A DNA stretch of 64,000 bases from contig JAJUBI010000001.1 in the NCBI GenBank assembly GCA_022419385.1, positions 6,572,001-6,636,000 on the forward strand, given 5' to 3'. The notes below the pieces were generated by a model, which ran no database searches, had not been told where the DNA came from, and saw only the letters and a list, made by a program, of their open reading frames with translations. The DNA is from Paraconiothyrium sp. Pb-2020. Its lineage: Eukaryota > Ascomycota > Dothideomycetes > Pleosporales > Didymosphaeriaceae. Position numbers and translations under genes: made by a program. How positions within the stretch are numbered: the first letter of the stretch is position 1; each line of letters opens with the position of its first letter. This document shows, in pieces, positions 44,787 through 56,400 of this stretch.

Positions 44787-44917
44787 TATCGCGTTAACGG
44801 AGGCTTGGGAGGTTTGCGACCGTATGTACATAGGCTAGATTATTTTATCGTTGTCACGCCTTCTAAAATCGGCGCATTTTACGTCGCAAGCTATCAGTAT
44901 TATCTTCGTCCTTGTGC

Positions 44918-45166
44918 TTATAATTCTGACTCGATCCTACGCTGAGGATTATATACAAGAGAGAGAGCATCTTTGGACGGGGTAAGTTGATATACTGTTT
45001 TGAGGGGGAGCATCGACATGGACAGGAATCGCTTCATGGCTTGTTCACCAAATAGAGTGAGTATAGGCCCCATTGCAGTCCTGATAGTGATGATGAAATC
45101 CAACGCATTGTCCTTCAATGAGGTTGAGCTCAATGACGAAACCGCCGTTGAGTTTGTATCGGCCAT
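44918..45166 (-). pseudogene. truncated N-terminal fragment of a fungal membrane-protein family
   Basis: From ATG at 45166 the frame reads MADTNSTAVSSLSSTSLKDN, then ALDFIITIRTAMGPILTLFGEQAMKRFLSMSM. The pattern of a helix ending in G-P-I-L-x-L-F-G-E-Q followed by F-x-S-x-S-M opens a widespread family of large ascomycete proteins with membrane helices and often ankyrin repeats. Here the similarity ends after SMSM and the frame stops at 44918, so at most the first tenth of such a protein remains. An upstream ATG at 45217 adds 17 residues. Identification rests on pattern memory only. Confidence 0.4.
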
Positions 45167-46397
45167 GATTGCATAGGTAGGCAAGGAACAGGCGCTTAAG
45201 AATCTGTCGCTCGGCATCGACTGATGTTATTGGTGTTCAATCTAAAGTACACAGAAAACTGAAGAGTCTGAAAAGGAGTATTAGAATAAACCAATATCAA
45301 AAAACTTGCAATTCCGAGAAGTTGTTCAAGTGCTCATTAGTAAAGACCAACAAATCTGAGAGCGCTGATACGGATGTTAGCCACCATAAATAAGCTCCGC
45401 AGCTTGTTAACACAATATAATCTAAAACAAGTGACATCTAGAAATACATAATGTCGGTAGGCATTCCCTTACATCTAGCCATCTCAAAAGATGCTAGCAG
45501 CGACCTACCACTATTAAGGGCCGACTGGGGCAAGATCACTCAACAACGTCAGATCCGTACTGTAGCACTATGTACCCCCTGCAGACCAACTGCATACAAC
45601 CGTTCATAGGAAAATGCAAACGTTCCATCGTACTGCTGAGATCTACAATGGTAAGTAACCAACCAAACACAAGAAAGCGGGCTTGCCTACATGTGCGTGT
45701 TTTCTTATAATATAATAACTCAACCAACATGGTTTGAATCGTCTACAGCCAACTTTAGACACTGAAAAAGAGGTACTGTATGTCTAATATATATAGATCA
45801 GCAATACTGCGGTTAATCAATAGTTTTCTATCTCCCGGCTTTGAGAGCATGAAGCTATTTCATTTAAGCTAGTCCGAGTGATGAGACATCAAAACTGATC
45901 TTTCACCATATCCCCCGAATTTGACCATCCTATACCTTGGAGCACACCCTTCTCTTTGAACGCTGTGGCTAATTCTCCATTCGCAATTGGGGTGAGATCG
46001 TGGCCGTCTACGTTCCGAGCGAATGCGACTGCTGCGATAGAGTGTCCCGGCTGACCGGACCAAGTTAATTTCACGCATGTTTCCAGATGCAGAACCTTTT
46101 GATTCGGGCTGATAAGAATTCCGGCCGTGGTTCTAACATTATTGGCCAGTTTCAGTACTAATCACAGGTTCTAGTCTAAGACTAGCATAGACAGGACAGG
46201 AGTATTAAGCGCTAGGGTTCAGGGGCTGTTAAAGCAGCAATACTAAGGGATGCACAGCAGATTTTGCAAGACAGTGAGCTGTGGGGACGGGAAGCCTGTG
46301 ATCGGAGTTCGTTCAGCTATCATATGCTGAGCGCTCTCGAAACCCGAGCATGCCCTTAGAAACGAATCACTAGCCAAGGGAAAGACAAATGTGTCCC
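45167..46397. other. intergenic region, AT-leaning, no gene seen
   Basis: About 1.2 kb. A 61-codon minus-strand stretch at 45889-46074 reads like protein (for example PGHSIAAVAFARNVDGHDL) but is not recognised and lacks an ATG. Further decayed 3' parts of the HET gene may be included. Confidence 0.4.
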
Positions 46398-49002
46398 TCA
46401 AAGATCCAAGTTATTAGTCGTTCGACTGGTAGCACACTCGATACCGTGATAACCTCCTTCCATCACATGGCCCTGGGGACTGGTATCAACAAGAGATTGG
46501 CAGACGAGATTGTATTTCGCGGCGCCCTCGAGCATGTTGAGTTCCCCTTTGATTTGCCGACAATGTTTCAGAGTAGGTGATGTCGTGCCTTTGCGCGAAT
46601 CCGGGTGTGGCTCGGACTGCTTCGATTTACTGGTGATCCTACACAATGGTCTCTTTTTATTGAAGGCTATAGTGTATGTGTCGGATCGAAGGAGGCGAGT
46701 TTTGATTATAAGAGCGTAGGGTAACTTCTCCAGTGCCTTTTCTAGACCGTCGTGAATCATTAGAGGTCAAGATATAGGATTTGTCTCTCCTTTCACCTTG
46801 ATTTGGGTAATTTCCGCTTCCACTCTTAGCTTAGCATACTCTGTCTGGCAATTGGTGCGAAGCGCTAAGTCGACACTTCCTTTCCATCCGGCCTACGACC
46901 AAGAAGGTAGGAAATGCCTCCGGACGGGCGTGGCTAGTTTTGGGCATGATTGGATTGGGGAGGTATTCGTCCGGGAGAGGCTTGCGTGCACCCAGAGTAA
47001 GCCTACCAAGAACGACTTGTGAGTTTCCATTGGGGACTCGTGAAAGACAAATGGCACTCCAGCAATCTGATATATCGGCCGAGATCCTTTCTGCAGGTGT
47101 TGCATAATGCCTTGAAATGCACTTAGAGAATCTGTCTCTTCCCGCATGTGTCGCCGAGTGTATTGTTGGACAAGCTCATAGAATCCGAATAAGTACTGTC
47201 GAGGGCTTCGAACGTTTGAATTACCGCATGTTAAACGACCAAGGAAAAGGCCCGAGTGGAGATTGGTCCAGAATCTTTTAAGGGTAGAGTGAAGGTCTTC
47301 CCGATTGCCTGCAGTGATTCGCGGATTTGCATTGCGTGACATTCGAAGTATGTCTCATGCTCAGTGAAATATAGTAGACGTCGTGCAAGCACAGCTTCTT
47401 GAAATGTCCAGGCTCTTCCTGCCCACGTGGACGATTGTATCAGATGTCGAGGATGGCGCTCGGTGCATATGATCTGAAAGTTGCCTGCACAGAGTGGTGA
47501 TCTCGACTGCGTTCGCGGTCTACTAGAAACACCTGCTAGTCCAAAGTGTTTATCTTCACCTGCAGCGGCAACGATAGTGAGCTCAGCTCCACGGTATATG
47601 GAATCCATGATTTGAATCTGCGAACTTTTGTCTTTATCGCTTTTCTGATCAATACAACATTCTTCAACCCATGAATATCGGTATCCAAGCCCTCGAGTTA
47701 CATGGATAGCATCCTGTATTAGTTTAGGAAGATTTGAAAATTGCGATGGTGGTGTATTTTGTGGCGTGTTGGATTTTTGGCTTCCATCACCCCAAACGTA
47801 ACTTAAGGCGAGGTAAATCATTGATTGCGAAGCTTTCACGACGTCGAACGGAATGCTTTTACAATCAATTAGTCTAGAGGGCCGGATTTCGTCCACGTTT
47901 TCATTGCACAATGACGAATGAATTCTCTTACAACATGCAAGCCACGACTTTATCTCCTCAAAGTTGACTTTCGGCGTCGGTACTCGAGGAGTGAAAATCC
48001 CTCCGACTTTCGCCGAAGTTGACAGACAAAAGGCATATCGTTTTGGCACATCTAGATTGAGGTCTGTGCGACTCGAGTCGACGATGGCAAGATGGGGTAG
48101 ATCCCTCGCTTTCAATTCTTCAGGAACTTGCTCGAGGGTTCTCCTCTTCTTATTCCTTGCCTGGCTAAAAGTCGAATATGCACGAAGTTGGAGGTGCGGA
48201 TTGTCAGCAAGAGGAGTAACTAGCATCATCCATTGAAAGGCCAAACAGAGTTCGCACGATGCGGTAACACTGTGTAATCTTCTGTGCCTAATTTAGTGAT
48301 CAAGCGACCTCTCCCTCTCCAACCTGGTGACTGTAGATCCTTCCATGATAGGTCTAAGACCGCCAAAAAGTCTATCTGCTGACACGGATCACAGAGTCTT
48401 GTTGGACTATTTTGAGATGAGACTCTTGTGCGCTTTGGTGATTTGCATTGCTGTGCAGTATGCGCTCTCTTTATGGGTAACGTGGTCAGCGTGTCTAAGG
48501 TATGTGTCGATCCTTGAGTCCTTCGCTTCTGGGGTTGTGGGCGTGGAGTAGGAATTTCTCGTAGGATCGTTGGAGTTCTTGGTGCTGTTGCCCCATCGGT
48601 TTTTGGCACCCCCTTGGCTCCAGAGATGCTGATTCCTTCTGCTTTGAGTGCTCTGTACAATGTATCTTCAGAGACGTCCTTCCCAAAGTAGGAGTTGCAA
48701 AGGAGCTGGAGCTCCTCGTAGGTGATTTTCGTTGAATTCTGTACTATACGGCACAGGTATAGCTTCTTCTCATGATTAAGCTTTGGAGGCTGTCCAGAGC
48801 GATGTTTCGACTGATTGGTACCAGTTTTGTTATATCTCCTGATGGCGTCGCGTATACATTTCTCGTCGCAGTCAAACTCGCGAGCCAGATCCGCCTTTGA
48901 TGCACCAGGCTCGGCCCTCGAAACAATCGACGTTCGCGCTGCAAGGGAAAGCTCGCCACCTGCCTTGCGACTTTCGCTCATTCTTGTACCATGGGCTTCC
49001 AT
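46398..49002 (-). pseudogene. Tc1-like transposase DNA-binding domain fused to a HET-domain protein, disrupted
   Basis: From ATG at 49002 one uninterrupted frame of 258 codons encodes a bipartite helix-turn-helix domain (about residues 17-123; first HTH in GASKADLAREFDCDEKCIRD, a GRPR-like link HRSGQPPKL, second HTH in YEELQLLCNSYF..SEDTLYRAL). After a basic linker it carries the N-terminal signature of HET proteins, CDPCQQIDF (from residue 204). A frame break near 48258 then leads into ASCELCLAFQWMM, the HET core YLALSYVWGDG, WVEECCIDQ, IYRGAELTIVAAAGEDKHFGL and WTFQEAVLARRLLYFTEHE. A second break lies near 47315, a TAG replaces Trp in PSWSWAGW at 46893-46895, and a TGA lies at 46767-46769; similarity continues to 46398. 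HET proteins trigger incompatibility cell death. This copy seems inactive. Confidence 0.72.
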
Positions 49003-50079
49003 ATTGGTGAGTTATCATGTGTTGAGGCTGGCATGTTGATGTGTTTTGGAACACGAGACTGATGTGCTAGTACTGTAGAAGAAGAGATGCATGGGGATCA
49101 AGCTAAAGGGCTACGTATCAATGGTTTTCAGTTAATCGAGACTATGGGTCCGGCACAATAGATCTTGTAGAGACACTAGGCAACAGCATCAGCCACCCGG
49201 CGCAGCACTTTCCGGTGAGGTCTTTGTTATCTAGTCTTTGCCTCATGAAGGTTTCAGACATGTTGTGTTACGTCAGACCGTACCTCTGGAACTCGCTATA
49301 ACCAATGAACATATTTGCGCTGTCATTGCACGGCGCGTAGACAAGCAGCCATTGCAAGAATATTTCAGTCACCGCTGTAGGAAGTTCTTGTTAGACTTGT
49401 GAAGTACTAGGATGAGGCGATCAGTGAACGAATGCAACACAGTCAAAGATACTTTGCTGCTCTACTGCTACAAAACTACAACTCTACAACTCCGTTTGGT
49501 CAAAATAGTCACTAGTGTGCGAGTTGGACTGTGCTAAAGTTTATTCAACAGACCTTGAACATGACAGAGATCACCAACGCCCTTCTAATCGTGGTAGCAA
49601 TCGCAATTATCCTTTTGCTGACCGCGCAGACAGCCACGCCCGCATCATCCTTGATCAATATTCCGCTCCAACCCTTCAAATGTACCTATTATCGAAATCG
49701 CATAGACGTAGAGACGAGCCGAAACTCTTCTTATTCTCGGCACACAACAGCCATCTAATGACCACATCCTCACAGAAAGTTTGCGGGCATGCCCACCGCT
49801 ATGAGGAACCGTTTGATCCATGTCATTTCCAATACAGCTACTAATACGACTTGGCCATAAGCTTGCACCGTAGTGTCCTGCTATGCGTTAAATGATCATA
49901 ACATTATCAGATCGAAGTGTAACAGCATTACTTGCGACTAAGTCAGTAGTTAGACTAGAAGCGTAATTTGCTAGGCTTTTGACGCCGGTAAACACTACGA
50001 TTGTTCACTAAGACTTGGTTTAATGGCGCTGCATGTAAATGTTATGCTATCATATATTATGATCCACAGCTTTATTGAT
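49003..50079. other. intergenic region with one possible miniprotein
   Basis: About 1.1 kb between the HTH-HET gene and the 5S rRNA gene. It should include the promoter of the former. Apart from the small frame at 49561-49758, nothing was recognised. Confidence 0.45.
49561..49758 (+). CDS. possible 65-residue membrane miniprotein
   Basis: ATG at 49561 to TAA at 49758. Residues 6-22 are a strong hydrophobic helix (ALLIVVAIAIILLLTAQ) followed by a short polar tail with one Cys and several Arg. This fits a type I anchor or uncleaved signal. Pyrimidine- and A/C-rich leader sequence precedes it, as in fungal 5' UTRs. There is no family recognition and no second line of evidence, so it may be chance. 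Confidence 0.25.
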   Translation: MTEITNALLIVVAIAIILLLTAQTATPASSLINIPLQPFKCTYYRNRIDVETSRNSSYSRHTTAI

Positions 50080-50198
50080 ACATACGACCATAGGACACTG
50101 AAAACTAGGCTTCCCGTCCGCTCAGCCATATATAAGCAGTGTACCGGCGGATTAGTAGTTGCGTGGGTGACCAGCAGCGAATACCCGCTGTTGTATGT
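50080..50198 (+). rRNA. 5S rRNA gene, diverged copy
   Basis: 119 nt. The ends ACATACGAC and GTTGTATGT form a 9-bp helix I (one G-U). Inside are the conserved loop and stem strings GGCTTCCCGTCCGCTCAGCC, TTAGTAGTTG, GTGGGTGACCA and AGCGAATA. Helix II pairs ACACTG (50095-50100) with CAGTGT (50137-50142) plus GG with CC. Helix V pairs GCGG (50147-50150) with CCGC (50185-50188). A T-run follows at 50198-50203 as the pol III terminator. Compared with the usual filamentous-ascomycete 5S as I remember it, several stems carry changes on both strands. It is a single dispersed copy, as is normal in Pezizomycotina. Confidence 0.88.
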
Positions 50199-50442
50199 TT
50201 TTTCGCTTTTTTATGGCGTCTGTTACAATGAGAAAATCTACTTTTTGTTATGACCTCATAAATCCAAATCGCTGGCCTGTTCACACTCTTCTGCACACGC
50301 CGACCATACACCTCAAAACACATGCATCCACTTTTAATACACGATGAATTTAGCAATGTACACCCTATACGCCCGCTAAATGCCCATCCGTTTTCCCGCC
50401 ACCTGTCTTTTCCTTCATATACGTCCCATCCCATCCCACGCT

Positions 50443-53400
50443 CTACTGCGCAAAAACATCCCCCAACTCCACCATCCCTACACTCCACACCTCCCTCTCA
50501 TCCTCCACCTCATCACTACTAAGTCCCAATCCACCCTCCCCGCCTTCCGCCTCTCTCCTCTCCCGCGCCTGGCCAGCTAGTCTCAGCGCAACCCTCTTGA
50601 AATAGTCGCCTATGGAGCGTTGCGGACCCGCGCCTAAGTCCTTCCCATGCGCCTGTATGTACTTGTCGAAGACGGCAGAGTCTTCGTCGACGACGCTGAA
50701 GAGCGCTAGGAAGGCTGCTTCGGCGGCTAGCTTAACGGGGATGACCGGATCGCGCACGGAGGCGAAGATGGGTGGTGTGAGCAGCGGGATGTGGGGGCGT
50801 ATCAGGTCGTTGTGGGTGCGCGCTATGGTGCGCAGGACCACGAGGGAAAGGCGCGGGTGTCGCTTGGGTTGCCGGGTGCTACTACAGGAGCGAGAGCCTC
50901 GAAGAGAGGTTTGGTATGGTCGTAGGATTTGGAGGCGCGCTCGAGGAGTCTGGTTGTAGGGTCAGTGGGTTGGTAAGGGAAGGGTGTAGAGAGGGTAAGG
51001 GAGGACGTACAGGTATTTGCCTGATGCCAGGACGGCATTGTCGCGCACGATGTCTTGCGAAGAAGCGATGCCCTTGGAGATTATATCTACGGTCTCGTCG
51101 GAGAAGTTGTCGATCAGTGCGTCGGGCGAGTCGAGCAAGACTGCATTGAGGGCGAGGATCGATGCTTTGCTGAAGTGCGTAGTCAAGATACGGGTCTTGA
51201 TCAATCCCGCAGCAGTCTCCGCTGGTAGGACACCGATGAGCGCACCAAGGAGACGAGCGTTGGTGATGGCCATTGCATCGCCCTCGTCGCCGACGTCTGT
51301 GTCAATCAAACCCAGAATAGCGTTCCTGCTCGTCTCGTTCATAGACTTGCCGGCTTTGCTGACCACCTCGAAGAGCGCCTTCAACATAGCGGCCTTGACT
51401 GCTTGGTCGGCGGTCTTGGAACCCGTAACCAACTCCGCAATCAGGGGATCCACCCTGGGTGTGAGCTTGATCAACGTGCCGAGCGCCTTAGCCGCACGTG
51501 CCCGAAGAACATCGGAAGAGGTATCTGCCAGAGACTTGGCGAAAGTTCGTTGCAGCTGCGGCAAGAACGGCTTGAGGAACGTGGGGATCTTTTCGAGCAA
51601 ATTGTTGAGAGTGAGCAAGATGGCGGCCTTGACTTCTGTGGAGCGTTCGGTGACCACACGAATAAGGGGGCCGGTAATCTGCGTAACGAAAGGCTGGAGG
51701 GCCTTCGCGTCGGTGCGGTCGATGATGTCTGAAATTGCAAGGGCGGCTTGAGTTCGCTGGTCGGTAGATCCGTTCATGAGACCTTGCAAGAAGATCGGCA
51801 GTATGGCACTGATACCTTTGGGCAGGGAGAACCCAGGAAGATTGTGGCCTGCAACGCCAGCTTGCTGCAATGATTGCCGCGTGGAGATGACGAGAGACTC
51901 CATTTCCTCTTTCCGTAACTGCTTGGTGAGAGCACTGAGCGCAGTCCAGGCTGCCTTGACGACTTCCTTGTCGCTGTCATCGAAGGAGACGAGTAGGACG
52001 CGAATGAGGTCGGGATAGTAACGAGAGAAATCAACCTCGGTTTCTTCGAAAAATTTGGCAAGGTGGTAGTCGGCCTTTGCGCGCCTGTGCTCATCGTCGT
52101 GCTTCATCAACGCCAACATGACGCTCATGGCCGTGTTAAGACCATCAAACTCGTCAACTGAGAGCAGTACAGCGTCGAAAGCATCTTCCAGCTCTTGCCG
52201 AAGATCATCATCCTTGCACCTGATAACATTGTCCATGATGGTGTTGAGAACGTTGGGCAACCGTCGAGCCATGGCGCTGCTAGCGACCTCGGCAAGAGAT
52301 GCGATAGCCCGGGCATTGAATCCGGACATCGGTGATTTGAGCAATGTTGGCAAGAGATTTGGCAGGATGACGTTGGATCGCGCATTGTCTGTGAGCAAAG
52401 TGAGAAGCGCAGAGAGAGCATTTTGCGCATCATCGTCGCTACGAAGGAGAGACAATAGGTGAGGGAGAACTTGATCAATGGCCCTCTTGCCGAGAATCTC
52501 TTGCAAAGCATCGAAAGCTTCAGCAGCTGCTTCACGAACCTCGGCGTTCGGATCGACGAGGGCGGATCGTACAACTTGAATAAGTGTCTTCTCGTAGTCT
52601 TCAAGTTGCTCCGGGGACGCGGCTGCGATCAACTCCCTCAGCGCCATGCAAATACCCTGCTTGGCATCCGTATCAGTAGTTTGCAAGCCTTCTTCCAATG
52701 TAGGCAACAAAGTCGCGAGTACACCGTCTCCAGCCTTGCGGATAAGCTCTCCAAGCGCGTTGCCAGCAATGACCTTTTGGTCCATGTTTGAGCTGGCCAG
52801 ACGGCGGATGATGAGCTGGGTAAGGGTCGGGATTATCTCGCGTAGGGTGCGTGGAGTGGCGACAAGTGCCTTCCAGACGTTGATGGCAGCGGATCGTACA
52901 AGTCCGGAGATATCGTTGCGGCAAATGTACAGAGCCGACAGGACCTTGTCCCGCTTCTCCTCTCCAAGAACGTCCAACAACGATTGCCCTGCTTCTTTGG
53001 CACCTTCTTCAACCTCGTCATCTTCTGCCTTACCACTGATACCAGTGAGGTTGAAGAGCAAGTCTCCGACGAGCTCGACGGAACTGAGACGGATGCGGTG
53101 GCTGTCATCCGCAAGACCACGCTCGAGTTCGGGCAGTAGCAGGTCAATTGCCTTGGTAGCAAAGTTCTTGACCAGCAGTCGACCAGCGCGCAACGCCGTT
53201 TCTCGGATGGACTCCACATCATCCGCAAGTCCTCCAAGGATAGGCGGAATGATCTTGCTAAGATAGTTTGCGAAGCTGTTGCCAAAGCAAGCGGGCAAGA
53301 AGATGAACAGTGACATGAAACCTTCCCGCACCGATGGCTTGCTGCTTGAGACATTCTGCAGAATGCTTGGAAGAGTTTCTTCCAAGCGGCCTGTCCCCAA

Positions 53401-56400
53401 TCCGGCAAGCACTTCGGATAACGCCTGAGCGGATCCCAGGCGGTCGCCTGCTCCGGTGTCGGACTTGAGGGTTGCCATAAGGCTGGGAATGAGGTCGGGC
53501 AGCGCATCCTCTCCAAGCTTTTCCATGAGGGAACCCAAGGCTTTCGATGCCGTTGCGCGAGTGGTTGGCACAGGGTCGACGATGGCAACACGCAGCCCGG
53601 CGACCAAGATCGGGAGATGCGCGATGAGGTCTTTGCGCTCTGTGAGATGAGCAAGACTGCCGATGATTTGCGCTGCTTTGCGCTTGGTTGCGGATCGGTC
53701 GCCCAAACCTCGCTCGAGAATGCGCACAACAAGCGCAAGAGACGGGGCATCCAAGTAATGGGCGAATTGAATTTTGATGAGAGCGTCAAGAGCGGTATCT
53801 GTATGTTTGGTCGGATCGCTGAGCGCTTTTAGCAAGATGCTAACAACACTCTTGACTTCAGGGTTACTGATGACTTCACCGAACCGTTGCAAACTGCGGT
53901 TAGCAGAATTGCGGACTTCTTTGTGACTGTCAGTCAACACTGTGGTAAGTGGCGGGATGATGTCAGGCAGACTCAAGGCGAGCTGCTGCGGATCGAGATA
54001 AGCCATGGCTCCTAGGGAGTCGCAAGCACCCTTCTTGCTTCGCCATTGATCATCGTCAAGGCCATCTAAAAGGGTCGGCAAGACTTGCTTGACACCGAAG
54101 GAGCTAAGTGTCGAGAAGCAAGTCTTCGCGGCATCCAGACACGCCTCTCGCACATCCGCACTCGAGTCGCCGAATCCAGCCAGCAATTGCGGAACCAGCT
54201 GAATGACATAGGGCTCAAATACACGACCCAAGATGAGGGAGAACAGCTCGAAAGCGAGGAAGGCACCTTGCCGCTGATGGACCTCCTTCTTGTTCTCTGT
54301 GGCACTGCGTAGTGTCGACATTATGCGATACTCCTTGATGATGCTTATGCCCTTCCCGCTAACAATCCCGGCGAGACCATAGGCGGCACCACGCTGAGCG
54401 GGGTACTTCTTAGACTGCAGGAGCTGCTCCAACATCTGTTCAACGTACGTCTGTAGTTCCTGCTCAGACGTCCGCACTAATGGTGGCAAACATTGTGCGA
54501 CAGCGTATTGCACTGACTCAGATGGTGTACTCAAGGTTGTTAACAAGCGCTGAACGACTTTGGGAACACGCTTGTCGCCCTTCTTCAAATGTCTCCCCAA
54601 AGCACCGTAAAGAATGATAACGGCCTCATTGACTTGGTCGTACATTTCCGATTTTCGGTCCGGGTCCTCCAATGCAGATTCAAACAATCCCATCAACTGC
54701 TCTACTTTATATTGAGCTTTTTCGGTAATGACGGATGTGGCAGCTTCGACCATTTCGTCGCGAACCGTAGCACTTCTGTCGCCGAGAGGACCATCGTAAA
54801 CCATGAATTGTAAGAAGTCGACAAGATCCTCATCCTTGAAAGAAGACTTCATCTCCTTATATGCAAGTGCGATACCATCTCGTGATTCCCATGGGTCGCG
54901 CAGGTCAACCTTGCGCGGCATGCCGTACTCGTCACGCTCGGGTACCCGCGGCTTAGCTTTCTCCTTGTACGACTCTTGTAGGGTCTTGAGGGTTTCTTGA
55001 AATATAGCCGGATGACTCGACACAGTCTCCCCAATAGAGCGTGCTGCTGCCCGTCGTAGTTGCTTGTCCGTCGAATCTAGATATGGTATGGTTCTGGCTG
55101 CAACGTCCGCATTCAGTTGCAACTCGTTGTCCTCCCATATTGTGCGGGCCAACTCAACATTCTCCTCGACATCATCATGGCAGGCTAGCCAGACCTCTTC
55201 GCTGAAGGGTTGTTCGTTCATGTCTAGTTCCGCATCGATTGCTTGCAACACTGTAGTCCGTACAGCAACCTCTGGCACTATAATACCCTTTAGCAGTGCT
55301 CCCAGTTCGTCGTCTGTAATATTCGAAGCTAAACCACGAGCTAAGTCCATGATACAGTCTTTGATCAATTTGTAGTGCTGGTTGTAATGTTGCATAGAAG
55401 CTATCAAGGTTTCGATAAGCTGCTTACGCGGAAGTCGGTTGTCGGTACCTAGAAAGGTTAGCTAAACAACATAAATGGTGCGACTGACGTACAAGAGTTC
55501 GTGTGGAATGATATAAACTCGATAGCTAATATTAACTGTTCGTCAGCTTCTTCAGGGTCTACTCGGCCTATCCCTCCCTTTTCGAGGACGAGGAAGACAA
55601 GAGGGAAGCAGTAGGCAAGGGACACGGCGTCCAGAGGTCGTTGGTCGCTCAGGAATCGAAGGCGATAAAGCACTCGAGTGATCATATCTGTAATGGGTGA
55701 GCCCTGGTTATATAACAGGATCGTGTGATTTACCTCCTAGGTTTTCCGCTTCATATTCCGCCGGTAGCTGGATCGAGCCAATGGTCCTCAACGTAGCAAT
55801 TCCGACGAATGGTCTAAATGGGCCTAGGCGGGAGGAAGCTTGCTCGGAAAGCTTGATGTATGCAGTCGCGGGCAGATCCCCGAGTAACAGGCCAGCGCCA
55901 GCGCGAATAGCTTGGATGAGAAAATTGACCGCGGGACCCATCCACTGCTCTGCTTCAGTAGGCGGACCGGTTGCCAAACTTCGGATTATGCCAACACCAC
56001 GTCTCATTTTCCGCTCAACAGCTGCGACTTCTTTCCTGATGGTAGCTTCTTTAGCCAACTGGGCCTTGACTTTGGCCTGCTCGTCAGCAGTGAGTTTCTT
56101 GGTTTGACCGGTTTTCTGCGCCAGTTGCGCCCTCAGCTCCTCTTCCCATTTCAAGGTGTCATAATCTTTGGTGTTCTTATCGATTGTAACGGGAGCCTTT
56201 TTTGAAAGGACATCGATGTATGCGGTGCCTTCTGGTGTCCGGAAGATGGCAGCTTCTGTAGGACCAATGGACTCAAGCTGTCGTGAGTCGAGGTCTCCAC
56301 TGAACTGTTTCACGATGACTGGTAGTGCAACGTCTGGAGCAACAAACGCTAGATCAGTATATGCGCTATACGCAGCTTGAACGATGGACGGGTATGAATT

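Noticed and set aside
45889..46074. 61-codon minus-strand protein-like stretch
   Set aside because: Lacks an ATG and any recognised family; could be chance or a remote 3' relic.
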